In this document: positions 45,661 through 59,057 of the stretch, piece after piece
How the letters are laid out: each line of letters begins with the position of its first letter
Position numbering within the stretch: position 1 is the stretch's first letter
Source of the DNA: Carettochelys insculpta
Lineage: Eukaryota; Chordata; Testudines; Carettochelyidae
Direction of reading: 5' to 3'
DNA: 64,000 nt
NCBI RefSeq assembly: GCF_033958435.1
Contig: NC_134161.1
Location: 3,410,001 to 3,474,000 of the forward strand
Made by a program: the position numbers and the translations under genes
The notes under the pieces: model-generated
The model's input: the letters and a program-made list of their open reading frames with translations, nothing else
The model's database searches: none
What the model was told of the DNA's origin: nothing

Positions 45661-48600
45661 GCTCCTTCTCCAGGACCGAACAGAAGCTAGACTTGGCAAA
45701 TTTGATGTCAATACAAACTGCTCCCCACTTGCTTGCACCCCATGTGACCTGAGATTTAATGCTGTCACTGATAAGTACTTAAACAGATTTAATCTTGTTA
45801 TCTTGCAAAAACTTGCCTCCTCTTGCTTAAGATGATAAAGTGAGAACTGTGGGTTTCCCTTTTTTGGCAGTAAGAGGGATGCTGAATATCATTACAAAAT
45901 CTGTTTTGTAAGGATTCCTGAGATGAATAGAGAGGCAGTGTCAGGCACGTAACACACATCACTGTATTTACAGACTAATCAGCACCAAAACGAGAATACC
46001 TTTTGACTAGTTGTCAGTGGGTCCATGTGTGTGTGTCGGCATTTCTGTGTAAAATCCCTGCTGGAGATGCATGCAGTCAGAAATATCCAGGGCTTCATTA
46101 TAACAATATCTGTAAGGATCAAAGCAATCTTCTTGTCCAGCCTTGTTCTTTGTCATGCCATTGAACGCCTGTCTGTCTGTCTACCTTCTGATTGCTTCAC
46201 GGAGGTACCTGTGATCATAGACATCTCTGTCAGTGCAGCTGTGTTATCCACCCTGGTTGATCTCCATGAATGGAGTATGTTCCGTGGGGGAATGTGTCTG
46301 CCTTATGAGGCTTTATTATTAGCTTACGCCACGAGGCATTAATTGACTGCTACGTGTTTAGGGGAGTGGAAACCATTCTGCTGTTTTCCCCCCACCATCC
46401 CTACCACAGGTACTCAATGCGCAATGTAGAGCAGGGCAAAGTGTGCGGGGGGGGGCACGTTTAGTGGCATATTCATTTGGTGCAACAGATCTGACTTGGT
46501 TGGAACATGAAGTTATTTCCTGCTACAGTAAATGGGCTTTCTGTCCAGAGTGAGGACAGTTCCCCTCAGTAGGCCAAGTAAGTTTGCAGATTGCTGGGCA
46601 CCCCAATAAGCTCACACCACAAAATTAAAGGTGTTCAAGGCCTCCTGTTGCAGGCTTACAAGGTAGGAAGGATCAGATTCAGCTCAGGGGAGGTCTAATT
46701 GGTCTCCTTCATAAGTCAAATGCCTTCTGTGCTCGTTCCATCTCTCCCTACTTCTGCCAGAGGTTGTTCTATGTGCTGCTTGTAAGAGAGATTACGAAGC
46801 GTCCGGGGAATCAGACTGGTTTTAGTCACGTGATTGTAGTTCATTTTCTCCTGTTTGGAGAAGAACACACATACCAGGTACTCGGAACTGAACTCAGCTC
46901 TGCCCTAGAATCCTGCTATATACCTTGTCCGACTCCAGGAAACCGAGAATGAGGCTAGCTTCAGTTTTTACTACCGTTCTCCTGACTTCTCTGCTCCTTT
47001 CTTGAATCGAGCTTGCAAACAAACCCCAAGCTGGTGATACAGTGCTTGTGCTCAGAGATGCTCAGATTCAAAATGTCTCTCTTCCTGGGTGGCTAGGGGT
47101 GTGTTGTACTTCCAGTGCCAGCTCTCCAAACAGAGGGTTTATGATGGTGTTTGTTAATTAGGGGGTGGCCTTAGGGTTCAGTTAGTCGTAGAATTTAGGT
47201 CCAGAAGTGAACACTGTGCTGAACTATTTCATGCCACAGACAGAGAAGAAGAGAGACTGAGACTCACCGATCCCATAGTCTCTGCAATGGCAGGAAATAG
47301 AGGTATGGAGAAATAAATTTAAGGATGGGGCTAAGTATGTCAGTATTTCTCACGAAGAAATGAATCCATGGGTTTCTGCTGTAGATATTTTAATTTCCTC
47401 TCTCAACAGAAGGTAGGAGATAATTGCGGTGCCGCAATAGTAGGAGTCGCATATACTGCTTTTGTAAGAAAAATGTAGAAAGCGTCAATGTATAACCTCT
47501 TCTGAAAAGCTCCAGCTATCGCTGGATGATTTTTCTAGTTTGTACAAAGCTAGAAGTTCATTCTTTTTCATTGCCTTCGTGCCTTTTTCATTGCCAGCAT
47601 TGTAAAATTTAACTAATTCAGAATGGATGGATGTGTGGGTTTCTTTCTTGCAAAATCTTATTAAGCCTATTTCTAGATAAACTTTCCTTTCTCAGTTAAA
47701 TTGCAGGTTATGGTATTTCGTTCCTTTTCTTGCTGCACAAAGAGAACAAGTCCAAAACATTGAAAGCCAAACGTGTCTGGTTTTGCACATCCAACTGGAG
47801 ATAGATTAAATAGGCTCGGTGATGAACAGTCCTGCTTTGAAAAATCAAACCCCTACCCCAAACCCAACAAAACAAAGAATTATCGTCGGCTCTTAACTTC
47901 TCTTTGTCAAGCAATCACTTAAGTGGTGCATTTCATAGAGAATTCCGGCAGTATCCCGAAGTGCAATATTTTGAGCTCTCTATCCAAGAACTGGCAAATC
48001 AGGTAGGTCTAATAATTGTTTCTTTGTTTCAGCCTCTGAACTGAAATGCTAGGAAAAAAATCTTTTCACGTTGACCCAAAATGCTTTTTTGTTTTTGCCA
48101 AAATGTCAGACAAACTCTTGTTTCATTTTCATGTGTTCTTACGTTGGCTTAATTAATAGGAATAAATATGGTAGTAAAACCTCTAAATGTTTTGCTTAGA
48201 AAATGTTGAAACAGAAAACATTGCTTTTTTGTTTTGTTGCTTTAGCTGAAACTATATGCCAAATTCAACCTGAATTCTCAGATGGGTTTGATTGACCTGA
48301 AATTACATTTTCTCCAAATAAACGATTTCCTTGGGGGGGAGACCAGGGGAAGGAATCACTAAGCCATGCTTGCTAACCTCTGTTGCCTTTGGAACTTTTC
48401 CAAGCTGTTAGTTATGTAAGTGTCAACCTTATATTCAATGAATGTCAAAGCAAGCAGGTTATATGTTGTCTTTATCATCTTAGAAATTCTATACTGTAAC
48501 CTAAAGCAAATCTTGAAGAAACGGGCAGACCTTTGGTGTTTTTATATATATGGCTGTTAGCTTTGGGATTTCAGCTTTTGAGACGTGTTTTTGCCTTCAC

Positions 48601-48780
48601 AGCAAGACTACAATCCATCCACCTGATTTTTCCCTGACAGGTCAAACAACAGAAGTTGTAATGTTGCTAATTGCTCTTGAACATTCAGTTTTTACCCTTA
48701 CTTTCTCCTGTGATTAAATCCTATTGCATGGACCCTTGCTAGGATCCATGTCTCTAGCTTGTGGAATTTAATATTATCCA
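45661..48780. other. Unique non-coding sequence
   Basis: No gene or repeat recognised. A G run lies at 46447-46456. Confidence 0.5.
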
Positions 48781-49330
48781 ATCCAAAAACAAATAACATA
48801 GTCAGTCCACTAACATTTAAAACTATTAGGGATTTAGAGAGTTTGTCCGTCCATCCATCCATGACTTTGTCTGTTCAAGAATTCCTCTTAAAGGGTAAGA
48901 GCTAGGATCACCAAAATTTGTATGCAGCTTCGTTTCCCTAACTTACAGCAAGGTCAGGGTTCGGTTTGTGCCGGGAGTGGGATTGCTGCTCATAACACCA
49001 AACTGAAAAGAGAGAATCGCCAGATCAAGTACAGTTCTCAGAACTGACATAACTCAATACATGTTGTTGAAAGAGGGCTTGGGGCAGAGGCATGGAGAGC
49101 CACCATGGCCAAGCTGGCCCAGCCCAAAGCTTCTTCAGCAGCTCCATTCTGGGCTGGAGGTGGGCTGTGCCTCTCCCTCCCCCAGCTGTGGAAATGCTTC
49201 TGCTGGGGTGCCTAACCTCAAGCTGCCCCAGCCGTGGGACATGCAGCCCTCCACCTGGCCCCAAGCTGCTGTACTGGGAGAGTCCTCTCTCCTGGGGGTA
49301 GCTGCGTACTGAACCTCTCGTCACCAGCCC
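48781..49330. repeat. Possible unnamed interspersed repeat
   Basis: GAGAGTTTGTCCGTCCATCC followed by a GTCTGTTCAAGAATTCCTC phrase and AGGATCACCAAAATTTG looks like a repeat head with a short GTCC/ATCC tandem. It runs into a GC-rich block (49055-49320) giving open frames on both strands. I cannot name the family or define its ends. Confidence 0.3.
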
Positions 49331-52252
49331 CACTGCAGAGCAATGATATCAATAAAGCATGGACATTTTCATTCGCCTCCCCCACCCCCCCCAAAAAAAA
49401 CCCCAAAAATTAAGGACCCAAGCAACTCCAGGTAAATCCGCTAGTGGAATAGATTACAAAATTCAAGTGCATTCCAATGGCATATGTAGTAAAGTACTCT
49501 TTCAGTGAAAGTTATTTGGCAAATGACAAAGCTGATCTTTTACTGCTTAGTTTCTGCTAGTAATTTTTCTCTGCAGGAGTCAGAGGACTGGGGAGTTCTT
49601 TCCTTCCCCCTCCAAAAAAAAAATTTAAGTATGGAACTTGTTAGTGGACTGTGAGCAGTGTATGTTATGATGGTATCCAGACTACATTTAATTTACGAAG
49701 AGGAAGGGAGCATAACGCATGAATGACAGAAATCTGCTGTTCTCTTTTTAAGTGAAAGGTCACGTTACTGAGCACTGCAGGGTGGATTTGAGAGAAAGGA
49801 GCTCCTGTTTGCTAGGAATTAGAATGAGTATCTGATTTTCCTTCGCTTGTGACCTTTAAAGATGCAGCTTTTAGACTGATAAGCAGCTTGATGCTTTGAG
49901 TAACCCAATCCAGAATTTGTTTAATATAAAGACTATCTTTCCAGCCCCGTGGATATTGCTTCCACAGAAAGGTTTCTTTCTATGAAACCTCTAGAGAAAG
50001 GAATGCACCGGTTACATCTTATCTGTCAGACAAAAGAAAAATTCAGAATTCCTGTAAATTTAACTTAGAAGGCTGTTGAATTTGCTAAGGTATAAAACAT
50101 TGCGTGGAACTTTTTTCATGCTCTCATTAGAGGCCTTTAGGCAAGAATAATCTTTCTTAACCAGGAGCAAATTTTCCATTCCTTCCCCTTCCAGGTCTAC
50201 CTGCTTTGTTCTCTTTCCACTTGATTTGCAGGCGTGAAGCATTCCTTTCCTGTGGGATAGTAGAATAGCTTGTCAAGATAACTTACTGTGCGCCATGTAC
50301 AATGGAATGTTACTTAACAATCTTTTTGTCAATGGTGATGTATAGCTTGAGGTGTTTGATGGCAGATCAAAGAATGCACGCAAGTTGAAAACACCTTGCA
50401 GACTGCATGCGTTAGAGATTGCCCTTGCATATAGATTTTTAGTTTTCACTAGAACAGTTTGCTACCCTCATTGGTACAGCTGGCACTCTATAGCACATTA
50501 AATTCCATGTTTTCTCTCTGCACGGGTGATTCACTTGGGACTTCGCCTCTCCCATGCCTACAAGCTCTTAGCCCTTATTCCCACAGCTGCTTGATGTGCC
50601 GGCTGGGGGAGCTTTTCAAAATACAGTTTGTAATTGCAGCTACCCCTAGTCGCCCATGTGTTCTCAGACGATTTCTCCAGAGCTGTCTGGGTCAAGGTGG
50701 GAGCTTTTTCCAGTGTGTTATTTGTATGTGCACATGTGCAAACACCTTGAAAATTTTTCTTTCTTAGTGCACCTAGAAGGGAGAGGATGTATATTTATCT
50801 ATTTAGCTTTAAAGAAGGGAACCCATCAGCTACTGTAACTGGAGTAGAGAAAACAGTGGCGTGGCGGGCTGAGCTGGGCATGTAAAGTCAATTTCATCCT
50901 TAGATGAGTCCCTTCGGGTCAAGGTTGAAGTATATTTGTGTGACAGAGGAGGAAGCTTTCCTTGGCGCTGCGTGGGCTCCTCTCCTGCAAATACAAGGCC
51001 TGCTTTTTGCAGGGCTGACAATCAAATGACTCACTAAATGGCTCGTTACTGAACCTTCTTTTATCAGAGGGTCTCTCTTTCCAGACTGCTGCATTAGAGT
51101 GTCTGTAACAGGACTCCAGTTTTCCTGTTTCAATTTATTAACCATGCCATTTGTACCATTTATTTTTGACCTTGAAAATTATTACAGAAGCAAAGGGAAA
51201 CCGTGATTATGAGGTAGCTAGTAAGGAGGGTGCCCACCTGTAGTTCTCGGATGTGTCTCTTTCGGCTGCTGTACACTCTATTTTTCAACTACGTTCTCTG
51301 TTTTCTTAGCTTGAATTCTAATTTGACTAGCTCTTGCAAACTGCCCTAATGATGATTCAGAGACTTCGTCTGAATAATTAAGGGGGACTCCCTAGAAGCA
51401 AGCACGAGTCATGTCTCCAGTCTGTCCTTTTGTTTCCATTTAATGTTGGGGGACACAAAGGAAATCCTGAAGTAAAAATCTAGGCCTCATCTCTTAAATC
51501 TTTGCCCCTACCTCTCTTTCTTGATGCTGAAATTTCTGTCGGTAATTTTATTTCCTCCCCTCTGGGATTGCTGTAATACATACCAGACAGTCATTACAAA
51601 TAATTGATTTGCTGGTATGTGGGGGTCAGAGTACTGCAGCTGCGTCCACCTAAGCCTGAATGTGTTTTGCCAATTCCTGGTTCATCTTTCTTGATTCTAG
51701 CTTTCAGTTTGGACTTGATCTGGTCTTTTAAAATCCTGACCTGGCTAATTCAATCTAGACCTAAAATATCAGTTTAGAAGATTATGCATGCAAAAAACTC
51801 AAGAGTAAGCATGCTGTGTTCCCTTCAGTTGTACTTGATTTGCATCCTCTGTTGAAATGGAGAATACATGTAGAAATCCTTCTAGCTGCAAAACTGACCT
51901 CGCCAGATAAGACGGAGCATTTGGGCTTCTTGCCTTGGATGCTCTGGGCTCATGTTACCTGAAACTTGTATAGACTACAGAATGGTTTATTTACACTCTG
52001 TGAAGAAATAAGCTGTAAAATACCTTTTCACCTTCGCTTCACTCCTAAATGTGTGAAAATGTCAGAAATGACATTAAATATTTCCTGAAGAATGATTTTT
52101 TTTTTTTTTAAAACTATGAAAATCCCAATTTGTCAAAAGCACTAAGACACTGCTGTCAAAGACCAGACTTTGCTCACTGCAAACTAGCCCAAAGAAGAAG
52201 AGGTAGAACACGCTTAAGTTTACAGTATATATCTTAAATCCATTCTTTAACG
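49331..52252. other. Unique non-coding sequence
   Basis: No gene recognised. A C/A run occurs at 49380-49408 and a T run at 52097-52109. Confidence 0.5.
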
Positions 52253-52319
52253 CAAAGGTGAGCAAACTTTTTATGTCGGGCCCTGTAAATAGCAGCCCCT
52301 CGGCTCCCCAACCTGTCTA

Positions 52320-52482
52320 ATACAACAAGATCATCTGTGGCACCTTACGGACGAACAGAGATTTTGGAGCATAAGCTTTTGCGGGCAAAGACCCGCTTCA
52401 ACGAAAGCTTATGCTCCAAAATCTCTGTTAGTCCGTAAGGTGCTCTTGTTACTTGTGAAGATAGACAAACTTGGTTACCTGT
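52320..52482. repeat. Penelope 3'-end fold-back, second instance
   Basis: Arms 52340-52380 and 52403-52443 (41 bp each) are inverted complements with few mismatches, around a 22-bp centre that is itself a GCGGG/CCCGC hairpin. Both copies are Penelope 3' ends pointing outward (TTAGTCCGTAAGGTGC on the right, its complement on the left). The architecture is the same as at 18745-18965. Confidence 0.75.
52365..52402 (-). ncRNA. Hammerhead-like remnant at fold-back centre
   Basis: Minus strand: TGAA, then helix II GCGGG-TCTTTG-CCCGC, then AAAA (for GAAA, a probable CpG change), then GC-TTAT-GC and TC. The CTGATGA box is incomplete. Helix II is perfect but differs in sequence from the GTGAG/CTCAC of PLE-1. 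Confidence 0.45.
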
Positions 52483-52758
52483 CTGAAACACGTCTAATGT
52501 AATCCAAACAGATGGAAATTTTGGTTATGTTCACTTAAAAAACCTTTCGGCAAGTGGAAGAAAATAAGTTTGGAGAATGTAAAATCTTAATTAATCAGTA
52601 TATAAATGTGAAAACACATACCTAAAAACCGCTACATATTTCAGCATTTTTAAGGAGGTGGATGAGCCGGAGACCCAGCAGGCGATCGTGCTGCTCTCCC
52701 CTCTTAAGAAATTTCATGCCCCCTCGAGGAGGTCTGTCTCCCACTTCGTGCACCCCTG

Positions 52759-54915
52759 TTTCAGATAAGCACCGTTGTGTTGCACTGTCTAAAACCAATA
52801 TAATGGAAACCTCATTGGACGAAGCAACTTTTCTGATCTTGGGCCGCATGCCTCTTTGTGAGGGGGAATATGAGGAGGCTGGGTAGTTACCACATTCTTC
52901 AATGGAAACTAGACTCTTGTGTTAGAGCCAAGTTCCTTGCTGTCAGACAATTGATGCTACTGGGCCTTGTGAGCCTAATTTCAAAAGGGAGGAAAAACCC
53001 TTTTCCTGAAAACTACCGAACCTCTTAACTTGAGTAGTTGTTTGTATGATTTTTCATTAAGGTAGCCATTCATAATGCTCCTCTTCAGGATTGGTTATGT
53101 GGTCCAGATCTTGAGAGAAGATGGAGATGGTACCAAGCAGGAAATGACTGATAAGCTTCTTTTCTTGAAGTTCATTCTGTTGTTGATTTTATGATATTGT
53201 TTGAAGAATGATTCTGCATTTTTATTAAAATATGTACTCTAAGTTGCTTTTCAGTTAAGTCAATTGTACTCCAGCCGAAAGGTTCTGTTGTGTTTGAAAT
53301 ATGCTTCTTTATTCTGTACCTTTAGCACCATCTTAATTAGTAGTGATGTGACAGGAGGTGGAGGAAAAACTCACTGACAATCTTCCTTACTCTTGATTAG
53401 GTGTGTTTTTTGGAAATGAAATTTCAGCTTCTGTAGTGGATGGACCCAATTAGGCAAGAGGGAAGGTGGCTGAGCATTGTAGTCAGGGAGGTCACCCAAA
53501 TGCATCCTTGGCAGACTGTATCTTTTGGCAGAGAGCTTGTCCCAGATGGCAACGGACTGAGGGACAATGCTCACCTGTTGACATAGCCGCTGATTATCAA
53601 TTGATTCTGTAAAACCTTCCATGGATAATGCACCCAAACAGTTATTCCCGAAAACCTAAACATCAGCACACCTCAACCTGACAGAAAGCTGTCTTTGAAC
53701 TGTACCTTACGGCGTACCAGGCAAGACTTTTATTAGAAGCCTGACCCCAGATGTACAGAGCTGTTCTTCTCCACCTGTGTAATATGTGAGTTTCCATTTC
53801 AAACATTAGCTTTCATCGGAATTTTTAAATGTGAAATATTGGGAACATGCCGAGACGTAGCTTTTGTGTGTCCGTTGCCGACATGGCTCAAGGTGCAAGA
53901 TTCACATGTGGAGAATGTACAGAACTGAACATCTAGGATCTGTTTCCACTTCAGCTACATGCCAGCATGAAATGGAAAGCTACCCTGAGAAGTTGATTCA
54001 GCCCAAGCAACTTTGTAAGCGAATCCATCAGTGATGTGCTAAAGGACTATCGAAATCTTTTCCCTCCTCCCCCGACTTCAATACCTGAATTTGGTCAGTA
54101 ATAATTGAGGCAGTTTGTGTTTTTATTTAGTGTGGCTTTTATTGGCTTTTTTGTCATTCCGTCTTAAGGCTGGGACTCGAGAGTTATCTGTCTGAACTGA
54201 AATGGTCAGGGCAGGAGAACAATCACTGGATTAGTACCAGGTTACTTCCTGAAGGGTGTAACAGGAGCGGTGTCCTGCTACAGGGCTGGGGACTTGGTTG
54301 TTTTCCATGGCTCCCGGAGAGGAGTCCCATTTGGCTTATTAACGCATAAAGCCCTACTGCTTTCCCGTGATGCCAGAAAGCACTGGGATGTGTCCATCAC
54401 ATACAAAGGGTGAATGCACGACTGAGTTGAGCTACTGAACCATATGAAAGCTTTGTCTTGAATAACATTCCTGGATGGAGTCCATTTGCCAGGAATCAAA
54501 AGTTTGTCATTTCAGTCAATAGGGACAGTCTGACGGAAAATGCATTTTAGAATTATGAGTGCTTTGACAATGGGAAGGCTTTGTAATTCCTAGGCTTAAA
54601 CTCACACTTAAACTTAACATCTGTGCTCTGCAATTCTTTTATGTAATTCTATGGAGAAAATGTAACGATATAACGATTAAGTTGAGATGAAGGCTGAAAT
54701 ACAGTTTAGGCAAAGCAACGATGGAAAACTGTTCTGTGTTTAAGTGTTGAAAACCTAATCATAACTTCAACATTTTTGAGACAATTTCTTAAAAAACTTT
54801 ACCTGTTCTTTAGAGTTCAGTGAGTTCTAAACATGTCGAGTTTGAGAAGAGTTAGTTTGCCTGTTTTTCAGTAAATTATGCATAGTTCAGTTAAGGTACG
54901 TGCAAAGATTCAAAA
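52759..54915. other. Unique non-coding sequence
   Basis: No gene or repeat recognised. Confidence 0.5.
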
Positions 54916-54917
54916 AG

Positions 54918-55312
54918 AAGAATATTGGCATTTGAAAGGAGTTGTTATAGAAAGATTCTGAGACTAGGATGGGTGCAGAAGGTCACCAATGAGGGATTAT
55001 ATAGAAAGATACAGCCGAAAGAGAACCTGCTGCAGAAGGTTATGAAATGGAAGCTACGACTATTTGGGCCTATTTGCAGAATGAATGACAAACGAAAAAT
55101 CAAGACCCTGATTTTGGCATAATGGACGGTTTGAATAGGAGAGGCAGACCCCACAGAGAATGGAGAGATGATACAGTACATTGGTGTGGAGCTAGTCTAC
55201 AGAAACTAAGCCACTCTGCACTGGACAGGGAAAGATGGAAGGAAATAGTGAGAGAGGCATCGGATACCAACGGGTGCTGAGCCCACAGTTGATGATGATG
55301 ATGATGACGATA
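54918..55312 (+). mobile_element. GAT-tailed LINE 3' end, plus strand
   Basis: A 5'-truncated LINE ending in coding sequence, the stop at 55278-55280, a short untranslated piece (GCCCACAGTT) and a (GAT)n tail at 55290-55311. A second copy of the same end lies on the minus strand at 63576-64000. Very short 3' untranslated regions with simple-repeat tails are typical of RTE-type and some related LINEs; the clade is not resolved. Confidence 0.72.
54925..55280 (+). pseudogene. LINE C-terminal domain remnant
   Basis: It reads MAFERSCYRKILRLGWVQK, then VTNEGLYRKI, RLFGPICRMNDKRKIKTL, and after a frame change near 55120 GLNRRGRPHREWRDD-like sequence, SLQKLSHSALDRERWK and a SDTNGC terminus with TGA. 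This is the region after the RT palm in RTE-like proteins (F/W-Y-RR-L..W; GH..R; RGRP..W; DR..W). At least one frameshift is present. Confidence 0.72.
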
Positions 55313-55332
55313 ACCTGAAATACCTGAATAGA

Positions 55333-55361
55333 TTTTTTTTTTTTTTTTTTTTTTTCCCCCC
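55333..55361 (+). repeat. T23 followed by C6 run
   Basis: A homopolymer T tract passes directly into C. The (GAT)n tail of the LINE ends about 20 bases upstream. Confidence 0.9.
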
Positions 55362-56922
55362 TGATACTTCCCCCTTCGCCCCACACAAAAAGAAATGGAC
55401 TTGAGGCAGACACGTGAAAAATACAGCCCAAAAGGAATTTGAACAATAGAAGACAAATAGAACACATACTGCAGTTCAATCTGAAATAGACACACACAGA
55501 GCAATTCAATCTGAAATAAAATGGTTACTAGCATTGTTTTTGTAATATGATGGGTTTTGGTAGCTATAGTCCATTGAATATCCTGTGTAAACTAATGAGG
55601 TTTCTCAATTTCATTTTATTTTTCTGGTCAAGTTAGAACATTTCAAATGATGGGTTTGCTGCAGCCTGTCCGCAAACGCTGAGAATGCAATGGAATTGTT
55701 CCTCTTTCACGTTACCGAGTTCTGAGTGTTTTCAGTATAAGAAAGACATTGCTGCCTCTCCATGCATGGAGCTCAAGTGAGAGTTTTCTGTGGCAGGCCT
55801 GCAGGGCCAGGCCCACAATTACTATGCACACACAGTGAAATTTAAATAGAGTTGCTGGAGCATGAGATGGCATGTTGTCGTCGTCTTATTCTTGGTCTTT
55901 AGAACAGTCAATATATCCCATCTCCTAAAATGCCATTATAAATGTTCTGGTCATTGAACCTAGTGTTCCTAAAATTGCCGTACAGAATGGGCCAGTTAGT
56001 TGCCTGGTCTGTCTGGTGAAATTCAGCTTCTACAGATTTCACGTCCCAGCCTGCAATGTGATTACATTAAGTGGCTTCTGGCAGTTTACTTTTGGTGAGT
56101 GACAAGTTCAATTCAGTATATTGCATTTTGGAATGAAATGCAGAAGAGCGCTGCAGCTATATTCCTCCTCTTTTCTAATTCCCTACCCCCATTTGATTAC
56201 ATTTCATTATAGTGTCTCTGGGCATATTTAAATAGAATTTGACTTAACTCATTATCCATTGTTCCCCCAAACTCCTCCATATAATTGGCTTTTTGTACAT
56301 TCTCAAGATACTTGGCTAGATGTAGCTGGGTTTGTAATGAGCGGAGTGTAATTCTGATTTTTAGGAAATAATAAGAAACAGCAGACCCATAAAATCTTAT
56401 GATTCATGATCATTTGTTTTGTTCTCGTAATGTAACCTAAACTAAAAGGCCATTCATCAAAGCTGTAAAGCTGTTCGTGGCTGTCTCGGGGTAGCATGCA
56501 AAAGATAATTCATCTCAAACAGAAGAAAAGCACATGTTCATCCATCCATTTCCAGACATGCAGTTAGACTCCTTCTTTAGGGCTGTGGTGGAGGTAGGAG
56601 CTGTCAACAAATTATAAAATATATGCAACGGGGAAAAAATATTCTTTGTTAAAGTAACCCGGCTTACATTCAATGCAAAATATCTGGTAGGACCCTTAAA
56701 GTGACTGTGTAAAAGACCTGCTTGCTTAGCACCATAAACAGAATTCACGAAATTCCATTTACAGAATTTATTTCTCACAGTGACTAATTTCAAACTCAGA
56801 GTAGCTGCTAAATCACCTCTACATCCTTTTTTTTCCCCCTCTCATAATAAGATTTTGACCCTGGAAAAGAGGGTATATATATATTTTTTAACATATTCCA
56901 ATAATCAGTTTTTCACCTAGCT
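55362..56922. other. Unique non-coding sequence
   Basis: No gene recognised. The phrase GCAATTCAATCTGAAATAA repeats at about 55470 and 55502 as a short direct repeat. Confidence 0.5.
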
Positions 56923-57283
56923 CAAGGGTCTGCAACCTGCAGCTCTGGAGCCAAATGTGGCTTTTTAAGGACTTTTTGTGGCTCGTGATGCTATTATTGA
57001 AAAGTTTGAGTAAAAAAGATTGTTTTCGATAAACGGTGAACATCTGAAAGCCAAACAATGAGGAATTCTTAGCGAAATAGCAAGCAATGTGTGATCTCCA
57101 AAAGTTGGATAAACTACCCCTTTAATATGTGTGGTGCATTGTGGGATAGGATACCGTTCCTGTTTTGAGATGATGTTGCTAATAAAGTTGTATAGACGTG
57201 CATCGTGGCTATTGAATTACTGAGTGTTTTACTGAATTAAAAAAAAAAATGGCTCTTCTTGCAATCATGTGTGCTGACCTCTG
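56923..57283. mobile_element. hAT-like MITE (CAAGGGTCTGCAACC)
   Basis: It begins CAAGGGTCTGCAACCTGCAG, continues GGAGCCAAATGTGGCTTTTT, and ends GGCTCTTCTTGCAATCATG..GCTGACCTCTG. The outer 11 bases are inverted complements with mismatches and the GTGGCTTTTT / AAATGGCTCTT words mirror each other. About 361 bp, non-coding. The flanking 8-mers match only at four of eight positions. Confidence 0.65.
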
Positions 57284-59057
57284 ATGCAGATAATATTGTG
57301 CTTAAATACATGACTGAGCCAGAAAATTCAAATGGCTCCTTTTTTAGAAGGCATCCAATTTTGAAGTACTTGTTGTCTTGTTTATACAGCTTTGTGCTCT
57401 TCATTCATCTGCATAGAGATGTTCTTAAAATGTGTGTCTGGTCTTGTTCAGTTTAATTTAGATGGATTATGCAAAAAGTCCCCATGCCCTTGTCTCCAGA
57501 AAAGAGGAACTTCCACCTGGAGTGCGATTATTGTACATCAGAATTTGGACCGAATCACCATATGCTGCTATAACAGGCTAAATCGAAAGGGACACTTATT
57601 AATTTGAAAGCCTTTTGTGGAAAGTAGGTCTCGAATGCAAACACAGCTGATGAATAAATTAACCTGAAGTTGGTAACTTGGAAGTATAATTCCAAGAGCT
57701 TTTTTCCCCCAGTTATTTATTCAAACAGTTGCTTTAGAAATCAGGTATTTCACTGGTTTCTGAAGCTTCTTTATTGTCAAGTGGTGAAGTGGGGAAAAGA
57801 ATTCCTAAGTGACAGCAGAGTGTTTCTTCTTCATTGAGATGTGTGATGCTGGAGTTATTTTTGTCTAACTTGATTACAGTTCTGATGTTTTACGTCCCAT
57901 CAGCCATGCGTTCACATACATATTTGTCTGGCATTGGAGGTGGCTGTCTTTCTTCTTTTTACAAGCTAGGAGGAGGAATCACACTTCTTTAAAACATTTA
58001 TTTAATTTGGAACATGATTGTGGCACTTTCTCAGTATGGAATTTCAAACTACATTCTTTTAAGAGGTTAAGCAAGTGCTTTGCAGATCTGTAGGTCAGTG
58101 TCTGATGACTTACGGAGGTTGCCCTCCTGAGCACTAACTATGAACCTTCGTAACTAATCTCTGCTGTACCCCATGACAGCTAAGTGTTTTGCAGTTGTTT
58201 TATATTAGATGTGGAAACGCAACAACTTTAAAACTGTCTGATTTAAATACTAACGTGGTCTTATTTACAAATAGGGAGAGACTCAGTTTATTTGCTAACT
58301 ATATGTGAAATCTCTCTTAAAATGACTTGCTTCTTGAAGTGGACACATGAAACATATAGTACAGAACTTGACTTTTCATTCATTCCCAATGTAAGACTGT
58401 GTGTGTTTGGGGGAATCTTTTCCAATCTGAGCCTATTTATCAGTGCTCCATATGGGGGATGGGGCATGGCTTAGTGTTCAGGTCACATTCCTGGTTGGAA
58501 CCCAGCCCGAGCCACGGAAGCTAATGATCCAACTAGCAGACCAGGTTGGGTGATGAATCCTGATACGTTGCACATGTGTTGAGCTGGAGTCCACTTGCTG
58601 CTGCTTTTGCCTTGGTTTGCACAAAAGGAGAGATGGGAGTTTGAAGTGAACAGTGAGGACCTCCTATTCCGAAAGCCAGAAGCAGATGCATGTTTACCAG
58701 TCCTTCTTTCAGGCTCCTCCCCTGCCTCGTGATCCCTCCCCCCAAAAAACAAAACAAACCTGAATTTTCTTTCCAGATTTTGATTTATCCCAGAGTTTGT
58801 TCCAGGACTCCGGAAGAAGAGCTCTGTAAGCTTGGAAGCGTTGCTCTTACCAACAGATGTTCACCTGTTAAAGGTATTACCTCGTGCCCATTGTCTGTCT
58901 AGTATCTTGGGGCAAGTGTTCCACATCGGCATGGCTATGAAAACGTTGCTTGTGGTTTAAATGGTCTGTGGGATACATTTGCTCTTGTATCTGTTTACAT
59001 GGCTATGGCACTCCAGACTCCAAATCAGCGCCCTGGAACCTCCATATCACCCTTGTC
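57284..59057. other. Mostly unique non-coding sequence
   Basis: A weak tRNA-like phrase near 58465-58515 (GGCTTAGTGTTCAGGTCAC, CCTGGTTGGAACCC) may be a decayed SINE head. No gene recognised. Confidence 0.45.

Larger units (their letters stand above)
52253..52758. mobile_element. hAT-like ends flanking a Penelope fold-back (tentative)
   Basis: The left phrase CAAAGGTGAGCAAACTTTTT and the right phrase GTCTCCCACTTCGTGCACCCCTG (split here) resemble the opposed termini of hAT-type MITEs (CAGRGGTG..). The inner right segment ATTTCATGCCCCCTCGAGGAG is also typical of such elements. No matching 8-bp duplication was found, so these may be two different elements. The Penelope fold-back lies between them. 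Confidence 0.4.

Noticed and set aside
55100..55534. Minus-strand frames with KKKKKKK and HHHHH runs
   Set aside because: These are translations of the T23 tract and the (GAT)n tail of the LINE.
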